Origin: Methylomonas methanica
GTDB taxonomy: Bacteria; Pseudomonadota; Gammaproteobacteria; Methylococcales; Methylomonadaceae
Reading direction: 5' to 3'
Length of the DNA stretch: 63,182 bases
Assembly (NCBI RefSeq): GCF_001644035.1
Contig: NZ_LUUG01000054.1
Coordinates: forward strand, 1-63,182
The translations under genes and the position numbers were made by a program. Positions 46,102 to 54,965 of this stretch are shown here, one piece after another. The stretch's first letter is position 1. Every line of letters starts with the position of its first letter. The notes beneath the pieces were generated by a model. The model did not search any database, was not told the origin of the DNA, and saw only the letters and a list, made by a program, of their open reading frames with translations.

Positions 46102-46859
46102 GCGCAAGGATTGTAGCGGTCCTTAACCAGAAAGGCGGGGTAGGAAAAACCACGACGTCGGTAAATTTGACCCACGCCCTGGCTAAACTGGGTAAGAAAA
46201 TTACGGTGATAGATTTCGATCCGCAGAGTCATTTGGCCGTTTCGCTAGGTGTGGTGGATCCGCAAAAAAGTGGGATTGATAGGGTTTTGCTGGAAGGGGT
46301 AAGTCTCGCGCAGCAATTAATTTCGGTTAGAAAAAATCTGAATTTGGTGGTTGCCGGTCCCAGGTTGCAGGAAATCGAGCAATTGATGGACGGTGGCGCC
46401 AGGAGCGGCGATCTTCTTCGCAAAGCTTTGCTTGATGGCCATCGCGATGAAGATTTTATCTTTATCGATTGTCCCCCTTCTTCCGGGGTATTGGTAGCCA
46501 ATGCCTTGTTTGCGGCCGATGAAATATTGGTGCCGATGACCAGTGATTATTTGGCATTACAAGGCCTGTCGCATTTGATGGGAACCATCAAGAAATTTGA
46601 AAGCGCTTTGAAAAGGCCCTATAAAATTTCTCTGGTCATGTCCAGATATATACCGACCAGACGCATTTCAAAGGAGGTGTTGAGTGTCATACAAAAATAC
46701 TTCCCAGGGCAAATTTTGGCGACCACAATTCGGGAAACTGCCTTACTTGCCGAGTGCCCCAGTTTTGGTAAAACCATTTTTGAATATCGCCCCGGCTGCC
46801 GTTCCGCACGAGATTTTACGGCACTTGCTAAAGACTTTTTGGAAGGGAGGATGATGTAA
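46098..46859 (+). CDS. parC: ParA-family ATPase for chemotaxis cluster positioning
   Basis: A 253-aa ParA/MinD-type ATPase. It has the deviant Walker A KGGVGKTTTSVNL with signature lysine, the Walker A' / DFDPQSHLAVSLG segment, and Walker B FIFIDCPPSSG. ParA homologs in chemotaxis operons (ParC of Vibrio, PpfA of Rhodobacter) place or segregate receptor arrays; location here argues for that role. It is coupled to the genes on both sides (ATGA before, TAATGG after). Confidence 0.88.
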   Translation: MSARIVAVLNQKGGVGKTTTSVNLTHALAKLGKKITVIDFDPQSHLAVSLGVVDPQKSGIDRVLLEGVSLAQQLISVRKNLNLVVAGPRLQEIEQLMDGGARSGDLLRKALLDGHRDEDFIFIDCPPSSGVLVANALFAADEILVPMTSDYLALQGLSHLMGTIKKFESALKRPYKISLVMSRYIPTRRISKEVLSVIQKYFPGQILATTIRETALLAECPSFGKTIFEYRPGCRSARDFTALAKDFLEGRMM

Positions 46860-47371
46860 TGGCGGAAAAAGACGAAGATAGTTTAATCGGTTTCGATCCC
46901 CTGGCCTGGATGCATCGATCTGATTTCAATCAAGATTCGCAACGGGATGACGTCGATAAATTGGAATCACATGCCGCCAGTGCATTCGTAAGCGAGAATG
47001 CCGAAGTCCCAGGCCAGGCAATGAATCATGATGAAGAGCCAACCATCGCATCGGAGTCGTTCCCTTCCGAACAGGGAGAAAGAGCGATTTTAGTATTGGA
47101 GCCGGTACTGAATATTCAAAATGTAGCGCTTCTCCACCAACGCCTTACGCAGATGCTCAGCAATTTTGAGGCTATCGATATCGACGCTTCTGGTGTGATG
47201 ATGATAGATACGGCGACTTTGCAACTGTTATTGATTTTAAAGCAAACCGCAATTGGCTTGCAGAAATCCATTTCTATCGATTTTCCTTCCGATAAATTTA
47301 TTGAAGCATCGGAGTTGTTGGGGATTGCCGAAATGCTGGAAGTTGATCAGGTTGCATCCGGCTTCTTTTGA
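46859..47371 (+). CDS. STAS-domain protein with N-terminal acidic extension
   Basis: A 170-aa protein whose C-terminal ~95 residues form a STAS domain (LVLEPVLNIQNVALLHQRLTQML, FEAIDIDASGVMMIDTATLQLLLILKQTA). The N-terminal ~70 residues are acidic and probably disordered except for a short GFDPLAWMH motif near residue 11. It overlaps parA by one base. The conserved-looking DPLAW motif next to a ParA ATPase makes it a candidate ParA partner, with the STAS domain as a receptor- or regulator-binding module. Function unknown. Confidence 0.75.
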   Translation: MAEKDEDSLIGFDPLAWMHRSDFNQDSQRDDVDKLESHAASAFVSENAEVPGQAMNHDEEPTIASESFPSEQGERAILVLEPVLNIQNVALLHQRLTQMLSNFEAIDIDASGVMMIDTATLQLLLILKQTAIGLQKSISIDFPSDKFIEASELLGIAEMLEVDQVASGFF

Positions 47372-47395
47372 TGGGGTACTACCCGAATATACAAA

Positions 47396-48232
47396 ATGAA
47401 AGAAAAAGCGCGCGAGTTTGAATATACCCAAGCAGATTTTGACGTTCTAAGAAAAATATCCAACCAATATTCCGGAATCTTGGTGCCGGACGATAAATTC
47501 GATATGTTTTACTCGAGATTGTCGAAACGGGTCCGCATGTTGGGCTTCACCAGCTTCAAACAGTATTGTCACTATTTGAAAGATAACCCGGATACTGAGT
47601 TTACTGAATTTATTAATGCTGTCACCACTAACCTCACTTCTTTTTTTCGCGAAAATCACCATTTTGAATATTTAAGCAAGACGGTTGTGCCGGGTTTGCT
47701 TAAAAAACATGCCGCGACTAAACAGATTAAAGTTTGGTCCGCAGGTTGCTCAACAGGTGAGGAGCCTTATTCTTTGGCGATGACCTTGAAGGAAAGTGTC
47801 CCGGCTGATTGGACCATAAATATCTTGGCTACCGATCTTGATACAAATGTTTTAGCTACCGCCGCAGCCGGCATTTACATGGCTGATCGGGTGACAGGCA
47901 TAGCCGAGCAACGCCTCAAGCGCTGGTTTCAAAAAGGTGTGGGTGGACAAGCGAACAAGGTACGAATTAAACCGGAATTGAAAGAATTGATAGAGTTTAA
48001 ACAATTGAATTTGATGCAGGAATGGCCTTTGAAGGGGGGTTTTGATTTTATTTTTTGCCGAAACGTTTTGATCTATTTTGATCGGGAAACCAAGGCGATG
48101 TTAGCGAACCGTTACTGCGGTTTATTGGAAGAAGGGTCACATTTATTCATTGGACATTCAGAATCCTTGCATCAGCTCGATACCGGATTCAGTTTGATAG
48201 GTAACACCATCTATAGGAAGTCGAGTAAGTGA
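47396..48232 (+). CDS. cheR: CheR, chemoreceptor glutamate methyltransferase
   Basis: SAM-dependent methyltransferase of 278 aa. The N-terminal helical domain contains VTTNLTSFFRENHHFEYL. The SAM-binding block is VWSAGCSTGEEPYSLAMTL, followed by ILATDLDTNVLATA, and FIFCRNVLIYFD is the family catalytic motif. A beta-subdomain for pentapeptide binding lies between these blocks. It methylates the MCPs and is countered by CheB. It overlaps cheD by 4 bases (GTGA). Confidence 0.94.
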   Translation: MKEKAREFEYTQADFDVLRKISNQYSGILVPDDKFDMFYSRLSKRVRMLGFTSFKQYCHYLKDNPDTEFTEFINAVTTNLTSFFRENHHFEYLSKTVVPGLLKKHAATKQIKVWSAGCSTGEEPYSLAMTLKESVPADWTINILATDLDTNVLATAAAGIYMADRVTGIAEQRLKRWFQKGVGGQANKVRIKPELKELIEFKQLNLMQEWPLKGGFDFIFCRNVLIYFDRETKAMLANRYCGLLEEGSHLFIGHSESLHQLDTGFSLIGNTIYRKSSK

Positions 48233-48867
48233 GTCATATGCCGCATGTGGAAAGACCGCTTATCGCCGGCTTTGAAAACGTCAACCGTTATTGGGATCAA
48301 GAAAATCAAATTGTGGCGGCAAAATTGATGCCTGGTGACTACTACGTCACCAAACAGGATGAAATGATTACTACTGTGCTGGGTTCTTGCGTGGCAGCCT
48401 GTATACGTGACGTGGTGACCGGCGTGGGGGGGATGAATCATTTCATGTTGCCGGAGACGAGTAAAAGCCGTTTGAACGACAGAGACGAAGCCGTGGTTGG
48501 TAATGCCTCACGCTATGGCAATTACGCGATGGAACATTTGATCAACTCTATTTTGCAAAATGGCGGGAAGCGTAAAAACTTGGAAGTTAAGTTGTTCGGC
48601 GGCGGCAAAATCATCGCTACCCTGGGTGATGTCGGGGCCAGAAACATTCAATTCGTTTTGGATTATGTGGATACCGAAGCGTTGAATCTGGTTTCACAGG
48701 ATTTGGGCGATATTTATCCGCGTAAGGTGAATTTCTTTCCGCATACCGGACGAGTCCGAATGAAAAAAATTAAAGATCTACACAATCAAACTATCTTCCT
48801 GCGCGAGAAGCAATATAGTTCGAGTATCAAGGACGCACCGGTTGAAGGTAGCGTAGAGCTATTTTAG
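48229..48867 (+). CDS. cheD: CheD, receptor glutamine deamidase
   Basis: A 212-aa CheD. The catalytic cysteine lies in TVLGSCVAACIRD, with the histidine in GGMNHFMLPE and the conserved GNASRYGNYAMEHLINSIL and KLFGGGKIIA blocks. It deamidates glutamines in MCPs and in some species binds CheC. It ends in a linker and the tail VEGSVELF, which resembles the tails of two other proteins in this window (49943-51145 and 54401-54940). The start is GTG 48229; the in-frame ATG 48238 is an alternative. Confidence 0.93.
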   Translation: MSHMPHVERPLIAGFENVNRYWDQENQIVAAKLMPGDYYVTKQDEMITTVLGSCVAACIRDVVTGVGGMNHFMLPETSKSRLNDRDEAVVGNASRYGNYAMEHLINSILQNGGKRKNLEVKLFGGGKIIATLGDVGARNIQFVLDYVDTEALNLVSQDLGDIYPRKVNFFPHTGRVRMKKIKDLHNQTIFLREKQYSSSIKDAPVEGSVELF

Positions 48868-48876
48868 GAAACCAGG

Positions 48877-49938
48877 ATGACAAAAATTAAGCTATTGATT
48901 GTTGATGACTCGGCGCTGATTCGCCAAATGCTGACGCAAATTTTTAATGAGGCAGGCGATATTCAAGTAGTCGGCACGGCAAGTGATCCGATTATCGCTA
49001 GGGAAAAAATTAAGGCCTTGAATCCCGATGTATTGACATTGGACGTAGAAATGCCGCGAATGGATGGACTCACATTTTTACGGAATTTGATGCGCTTACG
49101 GCCGATGCCGGTGGTCATGATTTCAACGTTGACTGAAAAAGGCGCCGAAGTGACCCTTGACGCGCTGGCGCTGGGTGCGGTTGATTTTGTGGCGAAACCA
49201 AAAGTCGATGTCTCTCATGGCTTGCGAGCCTATGCCGATGAGATTATCGGTAAGATCAGGATGGCTGCGCAGGCAAAAGTCAAAGCTTTGGAAACCAATC
49301 GGGCTAATGTCTCTCCCATTAGTTCAGTGAATGAGAATGCAGCTGCTGCGATGAAAAAGCATTTCAAAACGACTCATAAAATAGTAGCGTTGGGTTCTTC
49401 TACGGGCGGCACGGAAGCCGTCAAGCAATTAGTAAAAAGCCTGCCCAGAACGGCACCGGCGATTGTCATTACACAACATTTGCCCCTCGCCTTCAGTGCT
49501 TCGTTTGCCAAGCATGTGGACGATGCGTCCGAAATGACTGCTTGCGTGGCGAGCGATGGGCAACTGATATTGCCCGGACATATCTATATCGCGCCAGGCG
49601 ATCAACACCTAATGGTTGTGAGAGATGGTGCGCGTTACGCGTGTCGCCTTGATGACGGTCCTCCAGTCAATAGACATAAACCTTCCGTGGATGTCCTGTT
49701 CAGATCAGTTGCCGAAAATGTTGGCAGCAATGCGGTTGGCGTTATGTTGACGGGTATGGGGGCGGATGGTGCTAGAGCCATGCTGGAGATGCGCGAGGCC
49801 GGCGCCGTCAACATAGTGCAGGATGAAGCATCCAGTGTAGTCTGGGGCATGCCCGGCGAAGCCTATAAACTGGGGGCCGCGCATCATGTGTTATCCTTGG
49901 AGAAAATAGCGGAAAAAATCCTGGCCCTGGTGAATTGA
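48877..49938 (+). CDS. cheB: CheB, receptor methylesterase/deamidase
   Basis: A 353-aa response regulator with methylesterase output. The receiver has [13 protein letters not shown] and the phosphoacceptor in [12 protein letters not shown]. The linker leads to the esterase domain with the catalytic triad: serine in [11 protein letters not shown], histidine in [10 protein letters not shown], aspartate in [12 protein letters not shown]. CheA-dependent phosphorylation should activate it. It lies 9 bp after cheD and 4 bp before the second receptor gene. Confidence 0.95.
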   Translation: MTKIKLLIVDDSALIRQMLTQIFNEAGDIQVVGTASDPIIAREKIKALNPDVLTLDVEMPRMDGLTFLRNLMRLRPMPVVMISTLTEKGAEVTLDALALGAVDFVAKPKVDVSHGLRAYADEIIGKIRMAAQAKVKALETNRANVSPISSVNENAAAAMKKHFKTTHKIVALGSSTGGTEAVKQLVKSLPRTAPAIVITQHLPLAFSASFAKHVDDASEMTACVASDGQLILPGHIYIAPGDQHLMVVRDGARYACRLDDGPPVNRHKPSVDVLFRSVAENVGSNAVGVMLTGMGADGARAMLEMREAGAVNIVQDEASSVVWGMPGEAYKLGAAHHVLSLEKIAEKILALVN

Positions 49939-49942
49939 ATTT

Positions 49943-51145
49943 ATGTTGCAGTTCCTTAAAGACAACGTGCTCCTTGTTTTATTGACGCTGGTGGTTTTGT
50001 TATTGCCGTTGTTTTCTGCCAATGCCTTGGTCTATTGGCTAGCGGCCCCAATTCCAACGATATTGTGGATGCTTAAAACATTTCGTGCGCAACGTGCTCA
50101 GCTGTCAGCCTCGACATCTAGCAAGGAGCTAAGCGAAGCCGAATTGGTGCGCGCGATTGATGACTATTTAGTACACCTCAAAGATTGTATTGACCAAGAA
50201 GCATCCTATTTCCGCGCGGAATTGGAACAGCTCAAAGCCATGCTCGCCGACGCGGTGAACACTATGTCCAGTAGTTTCAATAGTTTGGCTAGTTTGACAT
50301 CCGGGCAGTCGTCGATAGTATGTTCGTTGGTAACTGATTTGGAAGGAACTACCGAAAAGGGGCGTAGTACGCTTAATTTCTCTAGTTTTGCCCAGGAAAC
50401 CGATAATGTCTTGCAGTTTTTTATCGACCATATTCTGCAAATCAGTAAGCAGAGTATGGAAATGGTAGCGGTCATCAACGATGTTGGCGGCCATATGGCT
50501 CATGTTGAAAAACTGTTGGGCGACGTGCAAAAAATTGCCGATCAAACCAATTTGTTGGCGCTGAATGCTGCCATCGAAGCCGCCAGGGCAGGAGAAGCCG
50601 GTCGAGGTTTCGCGGTGGTTGCGGGAGAAGTGCGGAATCTATCGAAAAACTCGGATAAGTTCAGTGAAGAAATTAAGCGCGTGGTAAAGGCCTCCAAGGA
50701 TAATATCCACGAAGCGCAAACCATGATAGAAATAATGGCATCCAAGGACATGAATGTGGCGATTAGTTCCAAGGCCAGTATCGACAAGATGATGGATGAT
50801 ATCGCCGTCATTAATGCCAATATCTCCAACAATGTCGGCGAAATTTCCCAATTGACCAACAAAATTGAGTTCAGTGTCGGTAATGCCGTCAGAGGGCTGC
50901 AATTTGAGGATATGGCCCGACAATTGATCGAATACCTACAGTTTAATCTACAGCATTTCGGCTCGCTATCCGACGAGGTAAGCATAGGGTTGGGTGTATT
51001 TAAAACCGGTAGCGATGCAAATTGGCGCGATCAATTACAGCAAGGTTCTGATCGCTTGAAAATTATGAAGCAGCAGTGGCAAGTCCGAAAATCGCATATT
51101 GTTTCGCAATCTTCCATGGAGGAAGGCGAAGTGGATCTGTTTTAG
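49943..51145 (+). CDS. MCP-like protein with CheZ-like C-terminal motif
   Basis: A 400-aa receptor-like protein. Two membrane helices (about 9-45) form a hairpin without a periplasmic domain. The cytoplasmic coiled coil has an MCP tip ([37 protein letters not shown]). Unusually, the helix after the signalling domain carries QFEDMARQ (F321, D323, Q327), the same F-x-D-x-x-x-Q spacing as the CheZ active site (FQDLTGQ). The protein ends in the acidic-hydrophobic tail EEGEVDLF, in the position of the CheY-binding tail of CheZ. A receptor fused to CheY-P phosphatase activity is possible but unproven. It lies last but one in the operon. Confidence 0.85.
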   Translation: MLQFLKDNVLLVLLTLVVLLLPLFSANALVYWLAAPIPTILWMLKTFRAQRAQLSASTSSKELSEAELVRAIDDYLVHLKDCIDQEASYFRAELEQLKAMLADAVNTMSSSFNSLASLTSGQSSIVCSLVTDLEGTTEKGRSTLNFSSFAQETDNVLQFFIDHILQISKQSMEMVAVINDVGGHMAHVEKLLGDVQKIADQTNLLALNAAIEAARAGEAGRGFAVVAGEVRNLSKNSDKFSEEIKRVVKASKDNIHEAQTMIEIMASKDMNVAISSKASIDKMMDDIAVINANISNNVGEISQLTNKIEFSVGNAVRGLQFEDMARQLIEYLQFNLQHFGSLSDEVSIGLGVFKTGSDANWRDQLQQGSDRLKIMKQQWQVRKSHIVSQSSMEEGEVDLF

Positions 51146-51189
51146 TACAAATGTAGGGAATGACATGATAATACGTGAGGTTAAAGATT

Positions 51190-51489
51190 ATGGGTATTGA
51201 GGCACGCGTTGATGGGGGAGTGCTGTCGATTAAAATAAGCGGCCGGTTCGATTTCGGTGTGCATAATGAATTTCGCGAAGCAACCAAGCTTGTTGAAAGT
51301 GGCGTAAAGCTGATAGAGGTGGATTTGAACGGTACTGAATACTTAGATAGCTCCGCGCTGGGGATGCTATTGGTGCTACGAGACAAAATGGCTGGCGATA
51401 AGTCGGCAATACGGATTAAAAATTCGCGTACCGAAGTGAAAAAAATTTTGGAAATCGCTAATTTTGATAAATTATTTACACTGTCCTGA
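51190..51489 (+). CDS. STAS-domain anti-sigma-factor-antagonist-like protein
   Basis: A single STAS domain of 99 aa (SpoIIAA/RsbV type). The phosphorylatable serine site is present in NGTEYLDSSALGMLLVLRD. ATG 51190 was chosen (MGIEARVDGG); a GTG at 51175 would add 5 residues and absorb the GAGG RBS. It ends the chemotaxis operon. No cognate kinase or phosphatase is in the window. Confidence 0.85.
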   Translation: MGIEARVDGGVLSIKISGRFDFGVHNEFREATKLVESGVKLIEVDLNGTEYLDSSALGMLLVLRDKMAGDKSAIRIKNSRTEVKKILEIANFDKLFTLS

Positions 51490-51561
51490 GCAATCCCGCT
51501 TTTTTATATAATCTAATGGCGCGATCAAACCGGCAACGGGTTGCGTAGCCGCCAACATTCC

Positions 51562-52659
51562 ATGAACCAACAGACTGACTTTTCCAGTTCCGATTTCATT
51601 AGAAATTTTTTCCAGCGATTTCTGCCCAATTCCCAAGTTGTTTCCCTAGCCATAGTCTTGCTGGGCGGCTTTTTATTGATATACGGCTTGTTGGATTTGC
51701 TGATGCCGGTTTTTGTGGCCATCGTTTTAGCGTATCTACTGGAAGGGCTGGTGGTTAAAGCCGAACAACGCCAACTTGGTCGTTTGATTTCGGTGCATCT
51801 CGTGTTCTTTGCGTTTATGGCTGTACTGGGTTTTGTGTTGTTCGTGCTAGTGCCGATAGTGTCCGAGCAAACGGTGCAACTGGTGCAACACATACCGGAG
51901 ATTGTCTCCAGCACCCAAGCCGAAATCATGCGTTTCCCCGAGCGCCATCCGGAACTCATTTCGGAAGTCCGAATTCGGGAAATCATGTTTTCCATTCAGC
52001 AAGACTTGCTCAAGTATGGTCAGGATTTAATCTCCGGCTCCGCCCAATCGTTTGTGGGATTGGTGGCGGTGATTATTTATCTGTTTTTGGTGCCGTTGAT
52101 GGTGTTCTTCTTTCTGAAGGATAAGCAGGTTTTATTGGGCTGGTTTGTACAGTTTCTGCCGAAAGATACCAGTCTCAGCTTGCGAGTCTGGCATGAGGTG
52201 GATAGGCAAATCGCCAACTACGTGAGAGGCAAATTTCTTGAAGTGTTTATCCTGTGGGCGATCAGTTACATAGTCTTCTGGTTGTTGGGCTTGAATTACG
52301 CGATGTTGCTCGCGGTACTGATGGGCTTGTCCGTGGTGATTCCGTATGTCGGCGCGACATTAGTGACTTTTCCGGTATTAGCGGTGGCCTATGTGCAGTG
52401 GGGTGTGGGCGGTAGTGATCACTTTATGTACGTGTTTATCGCTTATTCGGTGATTCAGGCACTGGACGGGGTGATATTGGTGCCGCTGCTGTTTTCCGAA
52501 GCGGTGAATTTGCATCCTATCGCGATTATTGTGGCCATCCTGTTTTTTGGCGGTTTGTGGGGATTTTGGGGGGTGTTTTTTGCGATACCCTTGGCCACGC
52601 TGGTTAAAGCGGTGTTAATGGCGTGGCCAAAGGCTGAAATCAGTCGATCATTGGCTTGA
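51562..52659 (+). CDS. AI-2E family transporter (PerM-like)
   Basis: A membrane protein of 365 aa from ATG 51562 with about eight helices, of the AI-2E/UPF0118 family of exporters. Typical segments are a central extramembrane region (VQHIPEIVSSTQAEIMRFP), FLVPLMVFFFLKDK, and the conserved LGLNYAMLLAVLMGLSVVIPYVGA and FGGLWGFWGVFFAIPLATLVKAVL. The substrate is not predictable. A TATAAT hexamer lies about 50 bp upstream without a clear -35. It is convergent with phoH. Confidence 0.88.
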   Translation: MNQQTDFSSSDFIRNFFQRFLPNSQVVSLAIVLLGGFLLIYGLLDLLMPVFVAIVLAYLLEGLVVKAEQRQLGRLISVHLVFFAFMAVLGFVLFVLVPIVSEQTVQLVQHIPEIVSSTQAEIMRFPERHPELISEVRIREIMFSIQQDLLKYGQDLISGSAQSFVGLVAVIIYLFLVPLMVFFFLKDKQVLLGWFVQFLPKDTSLSLRVWHEVDRQIANYVRGKFLEVFILWAISYIVFWLLGLNYAMLLAVLMGLSVVIPYVGATLVTFPVLAVAYVQWGVGGSDHFMYVFIAYSVIQALDGVILVPLLFSEAVNLHPIAIIVAILFFGGLWGFWGVFFAIPLATLVKAVLMAWPKAEISRSLA

Positions 52660-52664
52660 TGGCT

Positions 52665-54077
52665 TTACAAATTATCGGATGCAAAATCCGCCAGGCGAGA
52701 ACGCTCGCCGCGGCGTAGCGTAATATGAGCGCTGTTCGGCCAAGACTTGAAGCGATCAACCACGTAAGTCAAACCGGAGCTGGTGGCGGTTAGATACGGC
52801 GTATCGATCTGCGCCAGGTTACCGATGCAGATGATTTTTGTACCCGGCCCCGCTCGGGTAATTAAAGTCTTCATCTGTTTGGGTGTAAGATTCTGCGCTT
52901 CGTCGATAATTAAATAACGATTCAGAAAAGTCCGGCCGCGCATAAAGTTTAGCGAACGAATTTTTACCCGATTCATCATCACGTTTTGCGATGCGCCTTG
53001 TTCCCATTCGGTCGTGCCGGAACGGCTGCCCAGCAATTCCAGATTGTCCATCAAAGCCCCCATCCAGGGTGCCATTTTTTCTTCTTCCGTGCCGGGTAAA
53101 AAACCAATGTCTTCGCCAACCGGCATGGTTTCCCGCGTCATGATGATTTCCAGATAGAGTTTACTTTCCAGCGTCAAAGACAGGCCGGCCGCCAGTGCCA
53201 GCAAGGTTTTACCGGTGCCGGCCGAGCCTATCAGCGTCACGAAATCCACGTTCGGATCCAGCAGGGCATTTAAAGCAAAGTTTTGCTCGCGGTTTTTGGC
53301 GGAAATGCCCCAAATGCTATTGTGCTTGGTGCGGTAATCGCGGGCCAATTGCAACACCGCCGTATCGCCTTCACGGCTTTTCACAATGGCTTCGAAATTA
53401 TCTTCGCCTTCCATATACAAATATTGGTTGGGATACCATTCGGCAACCAGCGGACCATTCACCCGGTAGTATGTATGGTCGTTTTCTTGCCACGATTCCA
53501 TCTTGCCGCCGTGTTCCTCCCAGAAATCGCTGTCCAGCGCCATCGTGCCCGTGTAGAGCAGGTCTATGTCTTCGATGGTTTGATCGTTATGGTAATCCTC
53601 GGCACTGATTTGCAGCGCCGCGGCTTTGATGCGCATATTGATGTCTTTGGAGACCAGGATTACATTCACATCCGGGTATTCCTTACCTAAGGCCAATACG
53701 ATACTCAGGATAGAATTATCGGCAATTTGCCCGGGCAGGTCGGCGGGGAGTAGATGCGACAATTGCCGGGTTTGAAAATACAGACGGCCGTCGAATTCTC
53801 GCTCGCCATTCAGAGAATAATCGATGCGCGACAACGGCAAGCCGGCGTTGATAGTTTGTTGATCGGCATCGCGGATTAATTCGTCCAAAAACCGGCTAAC
53901 TTGGCGGACGTTGCGCGATACATCGGATAAGCCTTTTTTGGCGTGATCCAATTCTTCCAGCACTACCATTGGAATGAAAACATTGTGTTCTTGAAAGCGA
54001 AAGATGGACGTTGGGTCGTGCATCAGTACGTTGGTGTCCAACACGAACAATTTTTTGCCGGCGGATTGAATATTCAT
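52665..54077 (-). CDS. PhoH family protein with PIN domain (PhoH2 type)
   Basis: A 470-aa fusion of an N-terminal PIN RNase domain (KLFVLDTNVLMHDPTSIFRF, DNSILSIVLALG, VILVSKDINMRIKA) and a C-terminal PhoH ATPase/helicase domain (LIGSAGTGKTLLALAAG Walker A, YLIIDEAQNLTPKQMKTLITR). Related PIN-PhoH proteins act as RNA helicase/RNases. ATG 54077 follows AAGGA with 4-base spacing; the longer frame from 54113 contains this RBS and is less likely. A short reading frame (54085-54276) ends just upstream. Confidence 0.92.
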   Translation of the reverse strand: MNIQSAGKKLFVLDTNVLMHDPTSIFRFQEHNVFIPMVVLEELDHAKKGLSDVSRNVRQVSRFLDELIRDADQQTINAGLPLSRIDYSLNGEREFDGRLYFQTRQLSHLLPADLPGQIADNSILSIVLALGKEYPDVNVILVSKDINMRIKAAALQISAEDYHNDQTIEDIDLLYTGTMALDSDFWEEHGGKMESWQENDHTYYRVNGPLVAEWYPNQYLYMEGEDNFEAIVKSREGDTAVLQLARDYRTKHNSIWGISAKNREQNFALNALLDPNVDFVTLIGSAGTGKTLLALAAGLSLTLESKLYLEIIMTRETMPVGEDIGFLPGTEEEKMAPWMGALMDNLELLGSRSGTTEWEQGASQNVMMNRVKIRSLNFMRGRTFLNRYLIIDEAQNLTPKQMKTLITRAGPGTKIICIGNLAQIDTPYLTATSSGLTYVVDRFKSWPNSAHITLRRGERSRLADFASDNL

Positions 54078-54084
54078 ATTATCC

Positions 54085-54276
54085 TTATAAAAAGCGTGGA
54101 AAGGCGGCTTCAACAGAAACCCGGTGCTGCGCTGAATGTATTTCTACTCTATCTGTGGAGTTATCGTCAACCGAACTATCGCTTGGCGTGTGTCCGATAA
54201 GCGCCGGTGCCATGGACATAACGAGTATTGCGATCTCTTCGTCAATTCCGGTTTTTTTTAAAAATACTTGCCCCAA
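54085..54276 (-). CDS. Possible small protein upstream of phoH
   Basis: A 63-aa reading frame from a TTG, ending 8 bp before the phoH start so that its stop region overlaps the phoH RBS. The open frame extends upstream to about 54374 without a better start. Its composition looks protein-like (LKKTGIDEEIAILVMSMAPALIG). I do not recognise it; it may be a coupled small gene, a decayed fragment or chance. It occupies most of the otherwise empty 323-bp gap between phoH and the gene at 54401. Confidence 0.3.
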   Translation of the reverse strand: MGQVFLKKTGIDEEIAILVMSMAPALIGHTPSDSSVDDNSTDRVEIHSAQHRVSVEAAFPRFL

Positions 54277-54400
54277 TAATCGACTACTCTCCAGGTTCTC
54301 TATACTTAAGCCGTCGTCATTGGTTTTGTATAGTCGGTTACAATAGCGCGCATATGTCGCGACAACTTAATTTGTATCGGTATTTTTAGGATAGCTATTT

Positions 54401-54940
54401 ATGACATTTTCACCATCAAGCCAGCCAGACTTGGATTGGAGCCAGATTAGGGAAACCATCAAACTGTTGACCGTCTCGGTTGCTCAGGTTGAAGGCAGTA
54501 TGAAAGCCGGCGACGAATCGGTGTCAGCCTTGGCCGACTCGTTTACCGGTATGGTTGAAGATATGAAAAACATCCATCAATTACTGAGCGGTTTTCAGCA
54601 GAGCGAGAGCCGCGATCAGGCTTTGACACATTGCGAGGCGACCCAGCATAAAATCTATTCGGCGATTGTGGCGTTTCAGTTTTATGATCGCCTGCAGCAA
54701 TGCTTGCAACACGTGTCCAACAATCTAAAAGGCTTGTCGATCATCATAGATACCCCGCACAGGTTATATAATCCTGCCGAATGGTATAAGTTTCAGGAAA
54801 GCATTCGTAACCAGTACACTATGGAATCTGAAAAAGTGATGTTTGATGCTATCCATCAGGGCAAAAGCGTCGATGAAGCGCTAGCCTTGTTTCAACAAGC
54901 AAATCGGCAAAGCGATGATGATGAAATCGAACTGTTTTAA
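54401..54940 (+). CDS. CheZ-like helical protein, candidate CheY-P phosphatase
   Basis: A 179-aa, mostly helical, soluble protein. The central helix contains AFQFYDRLQQCLQHV, in which F94, D96 and Q100 reproduce the F-x-D-x-x-x-Q spacing of the CheZ catalytic motif (FQDLTGQ in E. coli). A disordered segment then leads to the C-terminal DDDEIELF, similar in charge and hydrophobicity to the CheY-binding tail of CheZ. It is 35 residues shorter than E. coli CheZ and otherwise not obviously homologous. The chemotaxis operon 3 kb away lacks cheZ. The RBS is AGGATAGC before ATG 54401. Confidence 0.6.
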   Translation: MTFSPSSQPDLDWSQIRETIKLLTVSVAQVEGSMKAGDESVSALADSFTGMVEDMKNIHQLLSGFQQSESRDQALTHCEATQHKIYSAIVAFQFYDRLQQCLQHVSNNLKGLSIIIDTPHRLYNPAEWYKFQESIRNQYTMESEKVMFDAIHQGKSVDEALALFQQANRQSDDDEIELF

Positions 54941-54965
54941 CTTTACTTGGCTACTTAAATCGTAA

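Noticed and set aside
51507..51512. TATAAT before the AI-2E transporter gene as a promoter
   Set aside because: No -35 match at the right distance; mentioned only in the gene entry.
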